5,811 nucleotides of DNA from an uncultured Planctomycetaceae bacterium (GCA_903927685.1 CAIYOB010000128.1:1-5811), one strand, 5' to 3'. Numbered from the stretch's first letter, positions 1 through 5,398 are shown. Numbers and translations: made by a program. The notes: generated from the letters alone by a model not told the origin.

Positions 1-1944
1 GCCACGGCTTTTCAATTGCGCCAGGTGCGGTTGGACCTCGTTTCGCCACTGCTCCGCCGTGTGAAACGTCGCCAGCGATCTCCGCAGGGATGACTCGGGC
101 GTGGAGCCGTGCATATCCGCCCAGGCCTTGTTCACGAACTGCAGGCGGCCTTCCATATCCGCGACGGCAATGCCGTCCGTCGCCTGCTCGACAGCCGCCT
201 TCAGTTCCAGCAGTCGGTTTTCCGCCGCCCGATGTTCGGTCACATCCATGACCATCCCCAGATAACGCTCGACCTTGCCGTCGGCGCCTCGCACCGGATG
301 CCCCCGGGATACCAGCCAGCGATCCTCCCCGCCGGGCAAACGGACCCGCCACTCGGCATTCAGCTCCACGCCCTCCGTGGCAGCCCGCAGGACCGTCTGC
401 TCCGCCAGTTCCCGGTCTGCGGGGTGAATCACCTTGCGCCAGGAATCGTAGCAAGCCGTCTCCGTTGCCGGATCCAGGCCGTACAGTTTCCACAGGGAAT
501 CAGACCAGACGTTTTCGTTGGTTCGCAAATCCCACTCCCAGGTTCCCGCCTTGGCGGCATCCAGGGTGAGACGCAAGTGGGCGAGGCTGTGCTTCAGGCG
601 TTCCTCCGACTGGCGCCGCCACAGTGCAATGCCCATGCTCGCAGCCAGTCGTTCCAGGAATTCGATCTTCTCCACCGAGAATTGGCCGGGCCGGCGGTCA
701 TTCAATTGCAGCAATCCCACGATCTCCGCATCCGAGCGAATGGGAATCAGGGCGATGGACTTGTAGCCTTCCTTGACACACAGGTTGCGAGGATTGAGCC
801 GGGAATCCCGGCCGGCGGGCAGCGGTGCAGCAGCAGCTGGATCGTTGGTCCAGACGCTACCGCCGGGCGAGTTCGAGACGCCCTCCGGGGTCCGGCCCTC
901 GAGGATCAGTCCGCACGTGCATTCCAGTCGCGGTTTGCCGTCGGGGCCGAGCAGAGGCAAGCCATCCGCGTCGATCGCACACAGCTGGTCCTCGGCCGCG
1001 ATGAACGTCTCGGGAAACCCGGCCTGGGCCAAATAGTTGAAATCCCTTCCTTGCGCGGTCCGGATCCCGATCGCCTCAATCCCGGTTTCCCGCTGGAGCA
1101 TCCGGATCATGCTCGTCGCCGCCTCGCGCAAGTCCGGGATCGTATTCAGGATCTCCAGGACTTCGAGCATCATGGTCCGCTGCCGTTCCGCCTCGCGCCG
1201 CGCCGTGACGTCCTGGACCTGGGACACGAAATAAGCCGGTTTCCCGTCAGGCTCACGCAGCAACGAGACGCTCAGCAGCGCCCAGACCGTGCGTCCTGAA
1301 CGGTGCCGGTACCGTTTCTCCATCTGGTAGGTGGCGATTTCCCCGGCCAGCATCCGGCGCACGAACTCCAGATCGGCCGGCAAGTCCTCCGGAAGCGTGA
1401 CGTCCTGGAACCGCCCGTTCCGCAACTCCTGCTCGGAATACCCCAGCATGTCGCAGAGCGAGCGGTTGACCTTCAGCCACTGCCCCTCGGGCGAGACTAG
1501 TGCCATGCCGATCGCGGCGTACTCGAAAGCCGAGGCGAAACGCGCCTCGCTGGCACTCACCCGCTCGTCCGCCTCGCGCCGAAAGAGAGCCAACTCGATG
1601 CCCGACTTGAGGTCGCGGTCGTCGAAGGGCTTGAGTATGTAGCCGTAAGGATTGGCCGCGGTGACGCGTTCGAGAGTGCTGTCGTCGGAATAGGCCGTCA
1701 AGAAGACCGTCGGGATCCCAAAACGCGTGCGCAATTCGGACGCCACCGCGATGCCGTCCTTGTCGCCCTGGATGCGGATGTCCAGCAAGGCCAGCGCGGG
1801 GCGTTCGCGCTCCGCGATGGCCAAGGCCTCCTCGGCGCTGCAGGCAATTCCCACCGGTTCGTAGCCCAGCGTCCGCAACCGCTCCTCGATGTCCCGCGCG
1901 ACAATCGTCTCGTCTTCTACGATCAGGATACGTCCCTTGCTCAT
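1..1944 (-). CDS. Receiver-headed multi-PAS/GAF sensor protein (REC-PAS-GAF-PAS-PAS...), 3' end outside window
   Basis: This reading frame is open from the ATG at 1944 to base 1, giving 648 residues without a stop; the C-terminus lies off the left edge. Residues 1-120 form a response-regulator receiver with the full active site: acidic pair E10/D11, phosphoacceptor D55 (LLDIRI), T83 (FLTAYSD) and K105 (YILKPF). A PAS/PAC unit follows (about 130-250, ending in a QDVTARREAE-type linker). Next is a GAF domain (about 258-445) with an insertion carrying C322, C342, C344 and C389 and ending in IPIRSDAEIVGLLQLND. A second PAS (about 455-572, GTWEWDL, DVTEHRAAE) and the start of a third (about 582 on, DGIAVADMEGRLQFVNKAWAD) complete what is visible. 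The ATG overlaps the stop of the upstream kinase gene (ATGA) and has a GAGGT Shine-Dalgarno at 1950-1954, so translational coupling is likely. It is probably the phosphorylation partner of that kinase. Whether it ends in a histidine kinase, GGDEF or another output cannot be seen. The domain order is read from motifs; the output role is open. Confidence 0.93.
   Translation of the reverse strand, partial: MSKGRILIVEDETIVARDIEERLRTLGYEPVGIACSAEEALAIAERERPALALLDIRIQGDKDGIAVASELRTRFGIPTVFLTAYSDDSTLERVTAANPYGYILKPFDDRDLKSGIELALFRREADERVSASEARFASAFEYAAIGMALVSPEGQWLKVNRSLCDMLGYSEQELRNGRFQDVTLPEDLPADLEFVRRMLAGEIATYQMEKRYRHRSGRTVWALLSVSLLREPDGKPAYFVSQVQDVTARREAERQRTMMLEVLEILNTIPDLREAATSMIRMLQRETGIEAIGIRTAQGRDFNYLAQAGFPETFIAAEDQLCAIDADGLPLLGPDGKPRLECTCGLILEGRTPEGVSNSPGGSVWTNDPAAAAPLPAGRDSRLNPRNLCVKEGYKSIALIPIRSDAEIVGLLQLNDRRPGQFSVEKIEFLERLAASMGIALWRRQSEERLKHSLAHLRLTLDAAKAGTWEWDLRTNENVWSDSLWKLYGLDPATETACYDSWRKVIHPADRELAEQTVLRAATEGVELNAEWRVRLPGGEDRWLVSRGHPVRGADGKVERYLGMVMDVTEHRAAENRLLELKAAVEQATDGIAVADMEGRLQFVNKAWADMHGSTPESSLRRSLATFHTAEQWRNEVQPHLAQLKSRG
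1941..1944 (-). other. ATGA stop/start overlap between kinase and receiver genes
   Basis: The plus-strand bases TCAT read ATGA on the minus strand. TGA (1943-1941) ends the histidine kinase and ATG (1944-1942) starts the receiver protein, in different frames. This arrangement is typical of translational coupling and supports one transcript and matched production of the two partners. Confidence 0.95.
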
Positions 1945-3848
1945 GCCGGACCTCGCTTGCCGTCAGCCGTCTTCCAGGGAAACACAATCGTGATTTCTGT
2001 GCCGCCCGGCGGGTCGGCACAACGTTCTGCGCGGAATTGCCCACGCAACTGGCGGGCCAGATCTTGCACCAGCCGCAGGCCTAACGTCGGAGTTTGTCCA
2101 AGATCCAGCTCGGCCGGCAGGCCCACGCCATCGTCACTCACCCGCAGCCGCAGCATCCCATCCTCCGGCTGCAGTTCGACCAGCACCCGCCCGCCGCGGC
2201 TGTCGGGATAGCCATGCTTCAACGCATTCGCCACCAGTTCATTGATGATCAATCCGCACGGCACCGCCTGGTCCAATGAAAGTCGAACCGCCTCCACACG
2301 TCGTTCGATCCGAACCCGCTGGGCCACTGGGCCGACCGTCCGCAACAGGGCTGCGCCCAGACGTTCGGTATAGGCGCCGAAATCCACCTTGGCCAAGCTT
2401 TCCGTGCGATACAGCAATTCGTGCAGCAGCGCCATGGAGAAGACTCTGGCCTGGGAATCCTGCAAGCTGTCCCTGGCCGCCGCATTGTCCAGCCGCCGAG
2501 CTTGCATGCCCAGCAGACTGGCCACGATCTGCAGGTTGTTCTTGACCCGATGGTGGATTTCCTTGAGCAGGGCGGTCTTCTCTTCGAGCATCTCGCGCGC
2601 GACAGCATCCGCCGCCTTCTGTTCCGTGATGTCGTGGATGATCGAATGCAGCAGTGGCCTGCCGGGCCTCGTGACATCGCTGCTGAATACCGCCACATCG
2701 CGGATCGAACCGTCCGCCAGTCGATGCCGGAACTCAAAGTAATTGCGGTGCGTGTCCACCGCCATCTGCATCTCCCGCGCCACTTCGTCCGGCGACAGCA
2801 TGTTGATCTCTTGAATCCGCATCCGGCACATCTCGTCACGGGACCAGCCGTAGTACTTCACGGCTGCCTGGTTGGCATCCACAATGGCCCCGGTCTCCGG
2901 ATCGATCAGCAGTTTGACCGCGGCATGCAGATCGAACAGGCTTCGGAACAGCGTCTCGCTCTGGCGCAGTTCTGCCTCGGCCTTCCGCAGTTCCCGGTGG
3001 TCCCGGTCCAGTTCGCGGAAGAGCGTGAGATACGGCAGGGTCAGGCTGGCCTGGATCAGCGACCGGTACAGGAGATACACGGCCCCCAGCTTCAGGATAT
3101 GCCCCGCGTAATTCAGCACTCCGTAGACATCGGAGTACAACGTGAAGCAGAACTCCGAGGCGATCGAGGCCAGGAAGACACCAGCCAGACCGCGGTAAAC
3201 CACGGGCTCGAAATGATCGCGTCGCCGCCGAAGAAGGGCCAGCCCGAGGGCCAGAGCCAGGCAGAGCACGTATTCGGCGACACGCTTGAAAGGCGTCAGT
3301 CCGGCGCCGACGACGAAGCAGGCGGGAAAGACCTCCCAGACCAAGATGGAAGCGACCGCCAGGAGCGTTGCGGCGCCGTAGCCGGCAGCCACGCACAGCA
3401 AGGGGATCCTGCGACCGATCAGGGCGGGAAAAAAGAGAAGGCCGCTGCTGGCCAGGATCCTCGCCGCGATCCACAACTGCGTGGCCGGATTGGCATCGTG
3501 CGCCGCGGCCAGGACCCCCATTCCCTGGTAGGCCAGCATGTGAAGCAAATCGAGCCCCCCGGCGAAGAACAGGGACAGCCCCAGGAAGGCAAACGCATCG
3601 TGCTTCACAAACTGCCGCGAGTTCCAGACCAACAGAAAAACGCCCCAGGCTACGGCCACGCCCAGCAGTTCCGCGACCCCGTGGAACAGCAGGTAGTTCT
3701 CGCGGCTTGCCCAGTACAGAACCGGCAGCACCAACGCGGCCAAGCCAAGAATGGCCGCCTGCCCGCGCCAGGAGTTCGACGCGGAAGCGTGGGGGAGAGC
3801 CCGCGTCTCCGCGCCTTCACCGTTCAGGATGCTGTTGCGGGAATCCAT
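1941..3848 (-). CDS. Membrane sensor histidine kinase, MASE3-PAS-HisKA_2-HATPase
   Basis: This is a complete 635-residue kinase. Residues about 31-265 are strongly hydrophobic, with roughly seven to eight membrane segments. Motifs such as NYLLFHGVAELLGV, GGLDLLHMLAYQGMGV and TQLWIAAR match the MASE3 membrane sensor family, whose ligand is unknown. A short linker helix (about 275-298) leads to a PAS domain (about 300-414, ending HDITEQKAA). The phosphoacceptor region reads EIHHRVKNNLQ (430-440), the HisKA_2 signature, with H433 the likely phosphorylated histidine. The ATPase domain (about 525-625) has an N box INELVANALKHG (N536, N541), a G1 box DDGVG (572-576) and a glycine loop near TLGLRLV. 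No receiver is fused; the next gene, overlapping by 4 bp, begins with one, so the pair probably forms a phosphorelay. ATG 3848 is the first start after an in-frame TGA about 39 nt upstream, and the next in-frame Met is residue 104 inside the membrane domain. No convincing Shine-Dalgarno precedes it. What it senses cannot be told. Confidence 0.95.
   Translation of the reverse strand: MDSRNSILNGEGAETRALPHASASNSWRGQAAILGLAALVLPVLYWASRENYLLFHGVAELLGVAVAWGVFLLVWNSRQFVKHDAFAFLGLSLFFAGGLDLLHMLAYQGMGVLAAAHDANPATQLWIAARILASSGLLFFPALIGRRIPLLCVAAGYGAATLLAVASILVWEVFPACFVVGAGLTPFKRVAEYVLCLALALGLALLRRRRDHFEPVVYRGLAGVFLASIASEFCFTLYSDVYGVLNYAGHILKLGAVYLLYRSLIQASLTLPYLTLFRELDRDHRELRKAEAELRQSETLFRSLFDLHAAVKLLIDPETGAIVDANQAAVKYYGWSRDEMCRMRIQEINMLSPDEVAREMQMAVDTHRNYFEFRHRLADGSIRDVAVFSSDVTRPGRPLLHSIIHDITEQKAADAVAREMLEEKTALLKEIHHRVKNNLQIVASLLGMQARRLDNAAARDSLQDSQARVFSMALLHELLYRTESLAKVDFGAYTERLGAALLRTVGPVAQRVRIERRVEAVRLSLDQAVPCGLIINELVANALKHGYPDSRGGRVLVELQPEDGMLRLRVSDDGVGLPAELDLGQTPTLGLRLVQDLARQLRGQFRAERCADPPGGTEITIVFPWKTADGKRGPA
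1950..1954 (-). promoter_or_regulatory. Ribosome binding site of the receiver gene
   Basis: GAGGT on the minus strand lies 5 nt before ATG 1944, inside the last codons of the kinase gene. It supports this start, which also preserves the whole first beta strand of the receiver domain (KGRILIVEDE). Confidence 0.7.
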
Positions 3849-3916
3849 GGAGAGTTGTGCGTTGCGAGAACCGGGGGGTATGCTTCAGCGAGATGGTGCC
3901 ACTGTCTTGTGGCGTT

Positions 3917-3999
3917 GTTCAACGGCAAGCCGCGGACCCCTTCGTCTTGGACTTGCCATCGCCTGATTTCAGCAGTCTCCTGCGGCTTGCCGGTTAAAC
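3917..3999. repeat. Long inverted repeat, 17/18-nt arms, in the kinase leader
   Basis: The left arm GTTCAACGGCAAGCCGC (3917-3933) is matched by the right arm GCGGCTTGCCGGTTAAAC (3982-3999). The inner 11 bp, CGGCAAGCCGC against GCGGCTTGCCG, are perfect. The outer part pairs with one unpaired base and one G-U/C-T difference. The arms enclose 48 nt. A further CTTGCC (3952-3957) in the interval could pair with the left arm instead. On the leftward transcript the stem would sit about 70 nt before the kinase ATG. It could be a leader structure, an operator or a dispersed palindromic element; the sequence does not decide. Confidence 0.8.
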
Positions 4000-4057
4000 C
4001 GCCAATGCGGACATTTCAACCACCTCTGAATATAGTGTATCCGGTGACGGTAGCATA

Positions 4058-4080
4058 GTCGGGGACCGCGTGGTGCCGAC
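4058..4080. repeat. Small dyad in the divergent region
   Basis: GTCGG (4058-4062) and CCGAC (4076-4080) form the outer stem, with ACC/GGT (4065-4067, 4072-4074) as an inner stem and GCGT as the loop. About 8 bp pair in total. No T-run follows on either strand, so it is not an intrinsic terminator. It may be a binding site or chance. Confidence 0.45.
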
Positions 4081-4306
4081 CCGTACGAACCAAAGGGAAA
4101 CGACGAACTCACGGAACTGCGTGTGCTTCGACTCCCTGAGTATCTCGCCAGATTCGACCGAAGATCCCCAGGCTGCTCACTCATCGTCCGTTGGCGACGA
4201 TAAGCCGATTCTTTTCGTCGGTAGTTGCCCAATCTGACAGCGCAAGGCAACCAGCGCCGCGAACGCTGTTGGCAATGGGGATAAGACCCAGTCCTGTCTG
4301 CGAATT

Positions 4307-4320
4307 CTGCTGACAAGCAG
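4307..4320 (+). repeat. Short perfect hairpin upstream of the STAS gene
   Basis: CTGCT (4307-4311) and AGCAG (4316-4320) make a 5-bp perfect stem closed by a GACA loop. A second tiny dyad, GAGG-ATT-CCTC (4323-4333), follows at once. Both are short enough to occur by chance; they are noted because they cluster with the larger hairpin at 4365-4410. Confidence 0.4.
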
Positions 4321-4364
4321 CGGAGGATTCCTCGGGAGTTTACCTGGTACTCAACGGGTCAAGC

Positions 4365-4410
4365 GGCGTCTCGGGCGAACGGTTCGAGTTGTTTGTCGAG
4401 CGGGTACGCC
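4365..4410 (+). repeat. Imperfect 15-bp hairpin upstream of the STAS/RsbW pair
   Basis: GGCGT-CTCG-(G)-GCGAAC (4365-4380) pairs with GTTTGT-CGAG-(CGGGT)-ACGCC (4391-4410) around a 10-nt loop (4381-4390). There are 15 pairs, two of them G-U, with a 1-nt bulge on one side and a 5-nt bulge on the other. It ends 126 bp before the STAS start. G-U pairs suit an RNA structure better than a DNA operator, but if the promoter is the -10 candidate at 4464 the hairpin would lie upstream of the transcript. Confidence 0.45.
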
Positions 4411-4463
4411 ATGAATCAGTTGTGAATATGTGGACGCCCATTCTCTCGATTAGCCGGATGTGT

Positions 4464-4469
4464 TATAAG
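4464..4469 (+). promoter_or_regulatory. Possible -10 box for the STAS/RsbW operon
   Basis: TATAAG in the AT-rich context GTGTTATAAGTTG resembles a sigma-70 -10 element and stands out in this GC-rich sequence. It lies 67 bp before the STAS ATG. No good -35 box sits 16-18 bp upstream, so the call is weak; an alternative sigma factor with a different -35 is equally possible. Confidence 0.3.
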
Positions 4470-4519
4470 TTGATCGAGCGTCGTTCCGACCAGGGGCGAG
4501 GTACCCGCCAGTCAACTCC

Positions 4520-4527
4520 GGAGAAGG
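4520..4527 (+). promoter_or_regulatory. Ribosome binding site of the STAS gene
   Basis: GGAGAAGG is a strong purine-rich Shine-Dalgarno ending 9 nt before ATG 4537. It fixes that start, which gives the usual full-length STAS protein. Confidence 0.75.
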
Positions 4528-4536
4528 TCTTCTGCT

Positions 4537-4869
4537 ATGCAACTTGTCAACGAACATCACGGCAACGCCTTGGTCGTGCGCGTGTCGGGGCGTCTGGATG
4601 CCGTCACGACTCCCGCCTTCGAGGCCCATTGCCAGCAGGCTCTGGCGGCGGGCGAGCGGAACTTGACGCTGGATTTCGGAACTCTCGAGTACATCAGCAG
4701 CGCCGGCCTGCGCGGCGTGTTGACCGCCGCCAAGTCGGTGGCGGCGGCGGGCGGCGAGTTCATCCTCGCCAACGCCCACGGGATCGTCCAACAGGTGCTT
4801 GACATCTCCGGCTTCCTGCGGATGTTCAAGATCGTCGATTCCCTCGACCCGCCAACCGCCCAGGCGTGA
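4537..4869 (+). CDS. STAS-domain anti-sigma factor antagonist (RsbV/SpoIIAA type)
   Basis: This 110-residue soluble protein is a single STAS domain, the usual size for RsbV/SpoIIAA proteins. Recognisable elements are VVRVSGRLDAVTTPAFE (13-29), LTLDFGTLEYISSAGLR (43-59) and the C-terminal LDISGFLRMFKIVDS (88-102). Aligning YISSAGL with the MDSSGLG motif of SpoIIAA places the phosphorylated serine at S55, with S54 where SpoIIAA has Asp. In the known partner-switching scheme the unphosphorylated form binds the RsbW-type kinase and frees that kinase's target, while phosphorylation releases it. The cognate kinase is almost certainly the next gene, which starts 9 bp after this stop, in the same frame. 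The phosphatase that would reactivate S55 is not in the window. BtrV-like proteins that control targets other than sigma factors have the same fold, so the true target is not known. Confidence 0.93.
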   Translation: MQLVNEHHGNALVVRVSGRLDAVTTPAFEAHCQQALAAGERNLTLDFGTLEYISSAGLRGVLTAAKSVAAAGGEFILANAHGIVQQVLDISGFLRMFKIVDSLDPPTAQA

Positions 4870-4873
4870 GGTG
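4868..4873 (+). promoter_or_regulatory. Ribosome binding site overlapping the STAS stop codon
   Basis: GAGGTG overlaps the STAS TGA and lies 5 nt before GTG 4879. It supports the GTG start, and its position means ribosomes finishing the STAS gene would cover it, consistent with coupled translation. Confidence 0.65.
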
Positions 4874-4878
4874 CGCTC

Positions 4879-5304
4879 GTGCAACGACTCCGGTTACCCG
4901 CGCAACTCGCCTCGCTCGAACGTTTTCGCGAGTTCGTGGACCAGGCGGCCCGAGCGGCCAACGCTGGTCCCGAGGTGTTGCTCAAGATCGAGCTGGTTCT
5001 GGAAGAATTGCTGGTCAATCACGTCTCCCATGCCTACGGGTCGGGGGAAGGTGATTCCGAGGTCGTCTGTTCGTGCCGGCCGGGGTTCTTTTGCGTGGAG
5101 GTGGTCGACGAGGCCGCGCCCTTTGATCCCCTGCAGCAGGCGTCTCCCGACGTGACGCTCGCGCCCGGGGAGCGGCCCATCGGCGGCTTGGGCATCTTCA
5201 TGGTCCGCTCGCTGGCGGACGAAATCCATTACCGTCGCGAGGCGGGCAGGAACGTGATTACCGTTGGTTTTGCGCTCGGCTCGCCTGTCCCTGGCGACCC
5301 GTGA
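4879..5304 (+). CDS. RsbW-type serine kinase / anti-sigma ATP-binding protein
   Basis: This 141-residue protein has a GHKL-type ATPase fold (HATPase_c_2 group), close to the usual RsbW/SpoIIAB length. The N box [18 protein letters not shown] (37-54) supplies the expected catalytic Glu (E43, matching SpoIIAB E46) and Mg-binding Asn (N47, matching N50). The ADP-contacting D77 lies in [11 protein letters not shown] (75-85), where the third position of the usual D-x-G is Ala79. The lid glycines are in [14 protein letters not shown] (102-115), followed by GRNVITVGF (123-131). The expected role is ATP-dependent phosphorylation of the adjacent STAS protein and inhibition of a target, probably a sigma factor. 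GTG is the only reasonable start: an in-frame stop (the STAS TGA) lies 12 nt upstream, a GAGGTG site precedes it, and the domain begins at once. The stop lies inside the first copy of a 30-bp direct repeat. No membrane segment is present. Confidence 0.92.
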   Translation: MQRLRLPAQLASLERFREFVDQAARAANAGPEVLLKIELVLEELLVNHVSHAYGSGEGDSEVVCSCRPGFFCVEVVDEAAPFDPLQQASPDVTLAPGERPIGGLGIFMVRSLADEIHYRREAGRNVITVGFALGSPVPGDP

Positions 5305-5327
5305 GAAACCGCGGGGCTGGGCTCGCA
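5298..5327 (+). repeat. 30-bp imperfect direct repeat, copy 1
   Basis: It begins CCCGTGAG, ends GCTGGGCTCGCA and matches the copy at 5369-5398 in 26 of 30 positions, exactly 71 bp apart. This copy covers the last codons and TGA stop (5302-5304) of the RsbW-type gene. Confidence 0.85.
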
Positions 5328-5335
5328 TGCCGTGG

Positions 5336-5354
5336 GACGGTTTGGCAAACCGTC
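5336..5354. repeat. Perfect 19-bp palindrome between the RsbW-type gene and alsS
   Basis: GACGGTTTG-G-CAAACCGTC has perfect 9-bp arms around a single central G. As RNA it would fold with a 7-bp stem and a TGGCA loop. Only two T follow it, so it is at best a weak terminator; a DNA-binding dyad or a piece of a dispersed palindromic repeat fits as well. It sits between the two direct-repeat copies. Confidence 0.8.
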
Positions 5355-5368
5355 TTCCGCCCAGGCGC

Positions 5369-5398
5369 CCCGTGAGTAACCACCGTGCTGGGCTCGCA
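5369..5398 (+). repeat. 30-bp imperfect direct repeat, copy 2
   Basis: Second copy of the element at 5298-5327, with four substitutions. Two of the changed bases create CCGTGC/GCACGG, a 6-bp stem with a TGGGCTC loop at 5383-5401, that copy 1 cannot form. It ends 45 bp before the alsS start. Confidence 0.85.

Larger units (their letters stand above)
3849..4536. other. 688-bp non-coding divergent intergenic region
   Basis: This stretch separates the leftward kinase operon from the rightward STAS/RsbW pair and should hold both promoters. Open frames inside it (for example 3969-4316 on the minus strand) translate to arginine/serine-rich text with no family resemblance and no good ribosome binding site, so no gene is called. 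It contains a long inverted repeat at 3917-3999, a smaller dyad at 4058-4080, short hairpins at 4307-4320 and 4323-4333, and a larger imperfect hairpin at 4365-4410. Between about 4081 and 4300 nothing beyond weak 5-bp dyads was seen. No tRNA, known riboswitch consensus or sigma-54 -24/-12 element was recognised. Confidence 0.7.

Noticed and set aside
109..1299. A 396-codon plus-strand open frame opposite the receiver/PAS/GAF gene
   Set aside because: Its translation is rich in Arg, Gln, Pro and His and has no domain motif, whereas the opposite strand shows REC, PAS and GAF motifs throughout. It is an antisense effect of GC-rich codon use.
1253..2044. A 263-codon minus-strand frame across the junction of the two minus-strand genes
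   Set aside because: It is a shifted frame of the real receiver gene. Its product is Arg/Gly-rich and matches no family, while the ATG at 1944 gives a perfect receiver.
2836..3474. A 212-codon minus-strand frame inside the kinase gene
   Set aside because: Shifted frame of the MASE3/PAS coding region; Arg/Pro-rich, no motifs.
2421..4058. A 545-codon plus-strand open frame opposite the histidine kinase
   Set aside because: Low-complexity Gln/Arg/Gly/Pro-rich product, antisense to a gene with intact kinase motifs. It also crosses the non-coding leader without any change in character.
3969..4316. A 115-codon minus-strand frame in the divergent gap
   Set aside because: Ser/Arg/Tyr-rich with no recognised domain, no supporting ribosome site, and it runs through several dyads. 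I cannot exclude a lineage-specific small protein, but nothing supports one.
4376..4396. GGTTCGAGT resembling a tRNA T-loop
   Set aside because: The flanking bases do not form a 5-bp T-stem, and no acceptor, D or anticodon arms are present around it.
4389..4802. A plus-strand frame with a TTG start running into the STAS gene
   Set aside because: Wrong frame relative to the clear STAS domain; no family resemblance.
5336..5360. Rho-independent terminator after the RsbW-type gene
   Set aside because: The stem is good, but only two T follow and then CCGCCC, so there is no U-tract.
5298..5398. CRISPR array
   Set aside because: Only two imperfect repeat copies; the intervening 41 bp holds a palindrome, one copy overlaps a coding sequence, and no cas gene is present.
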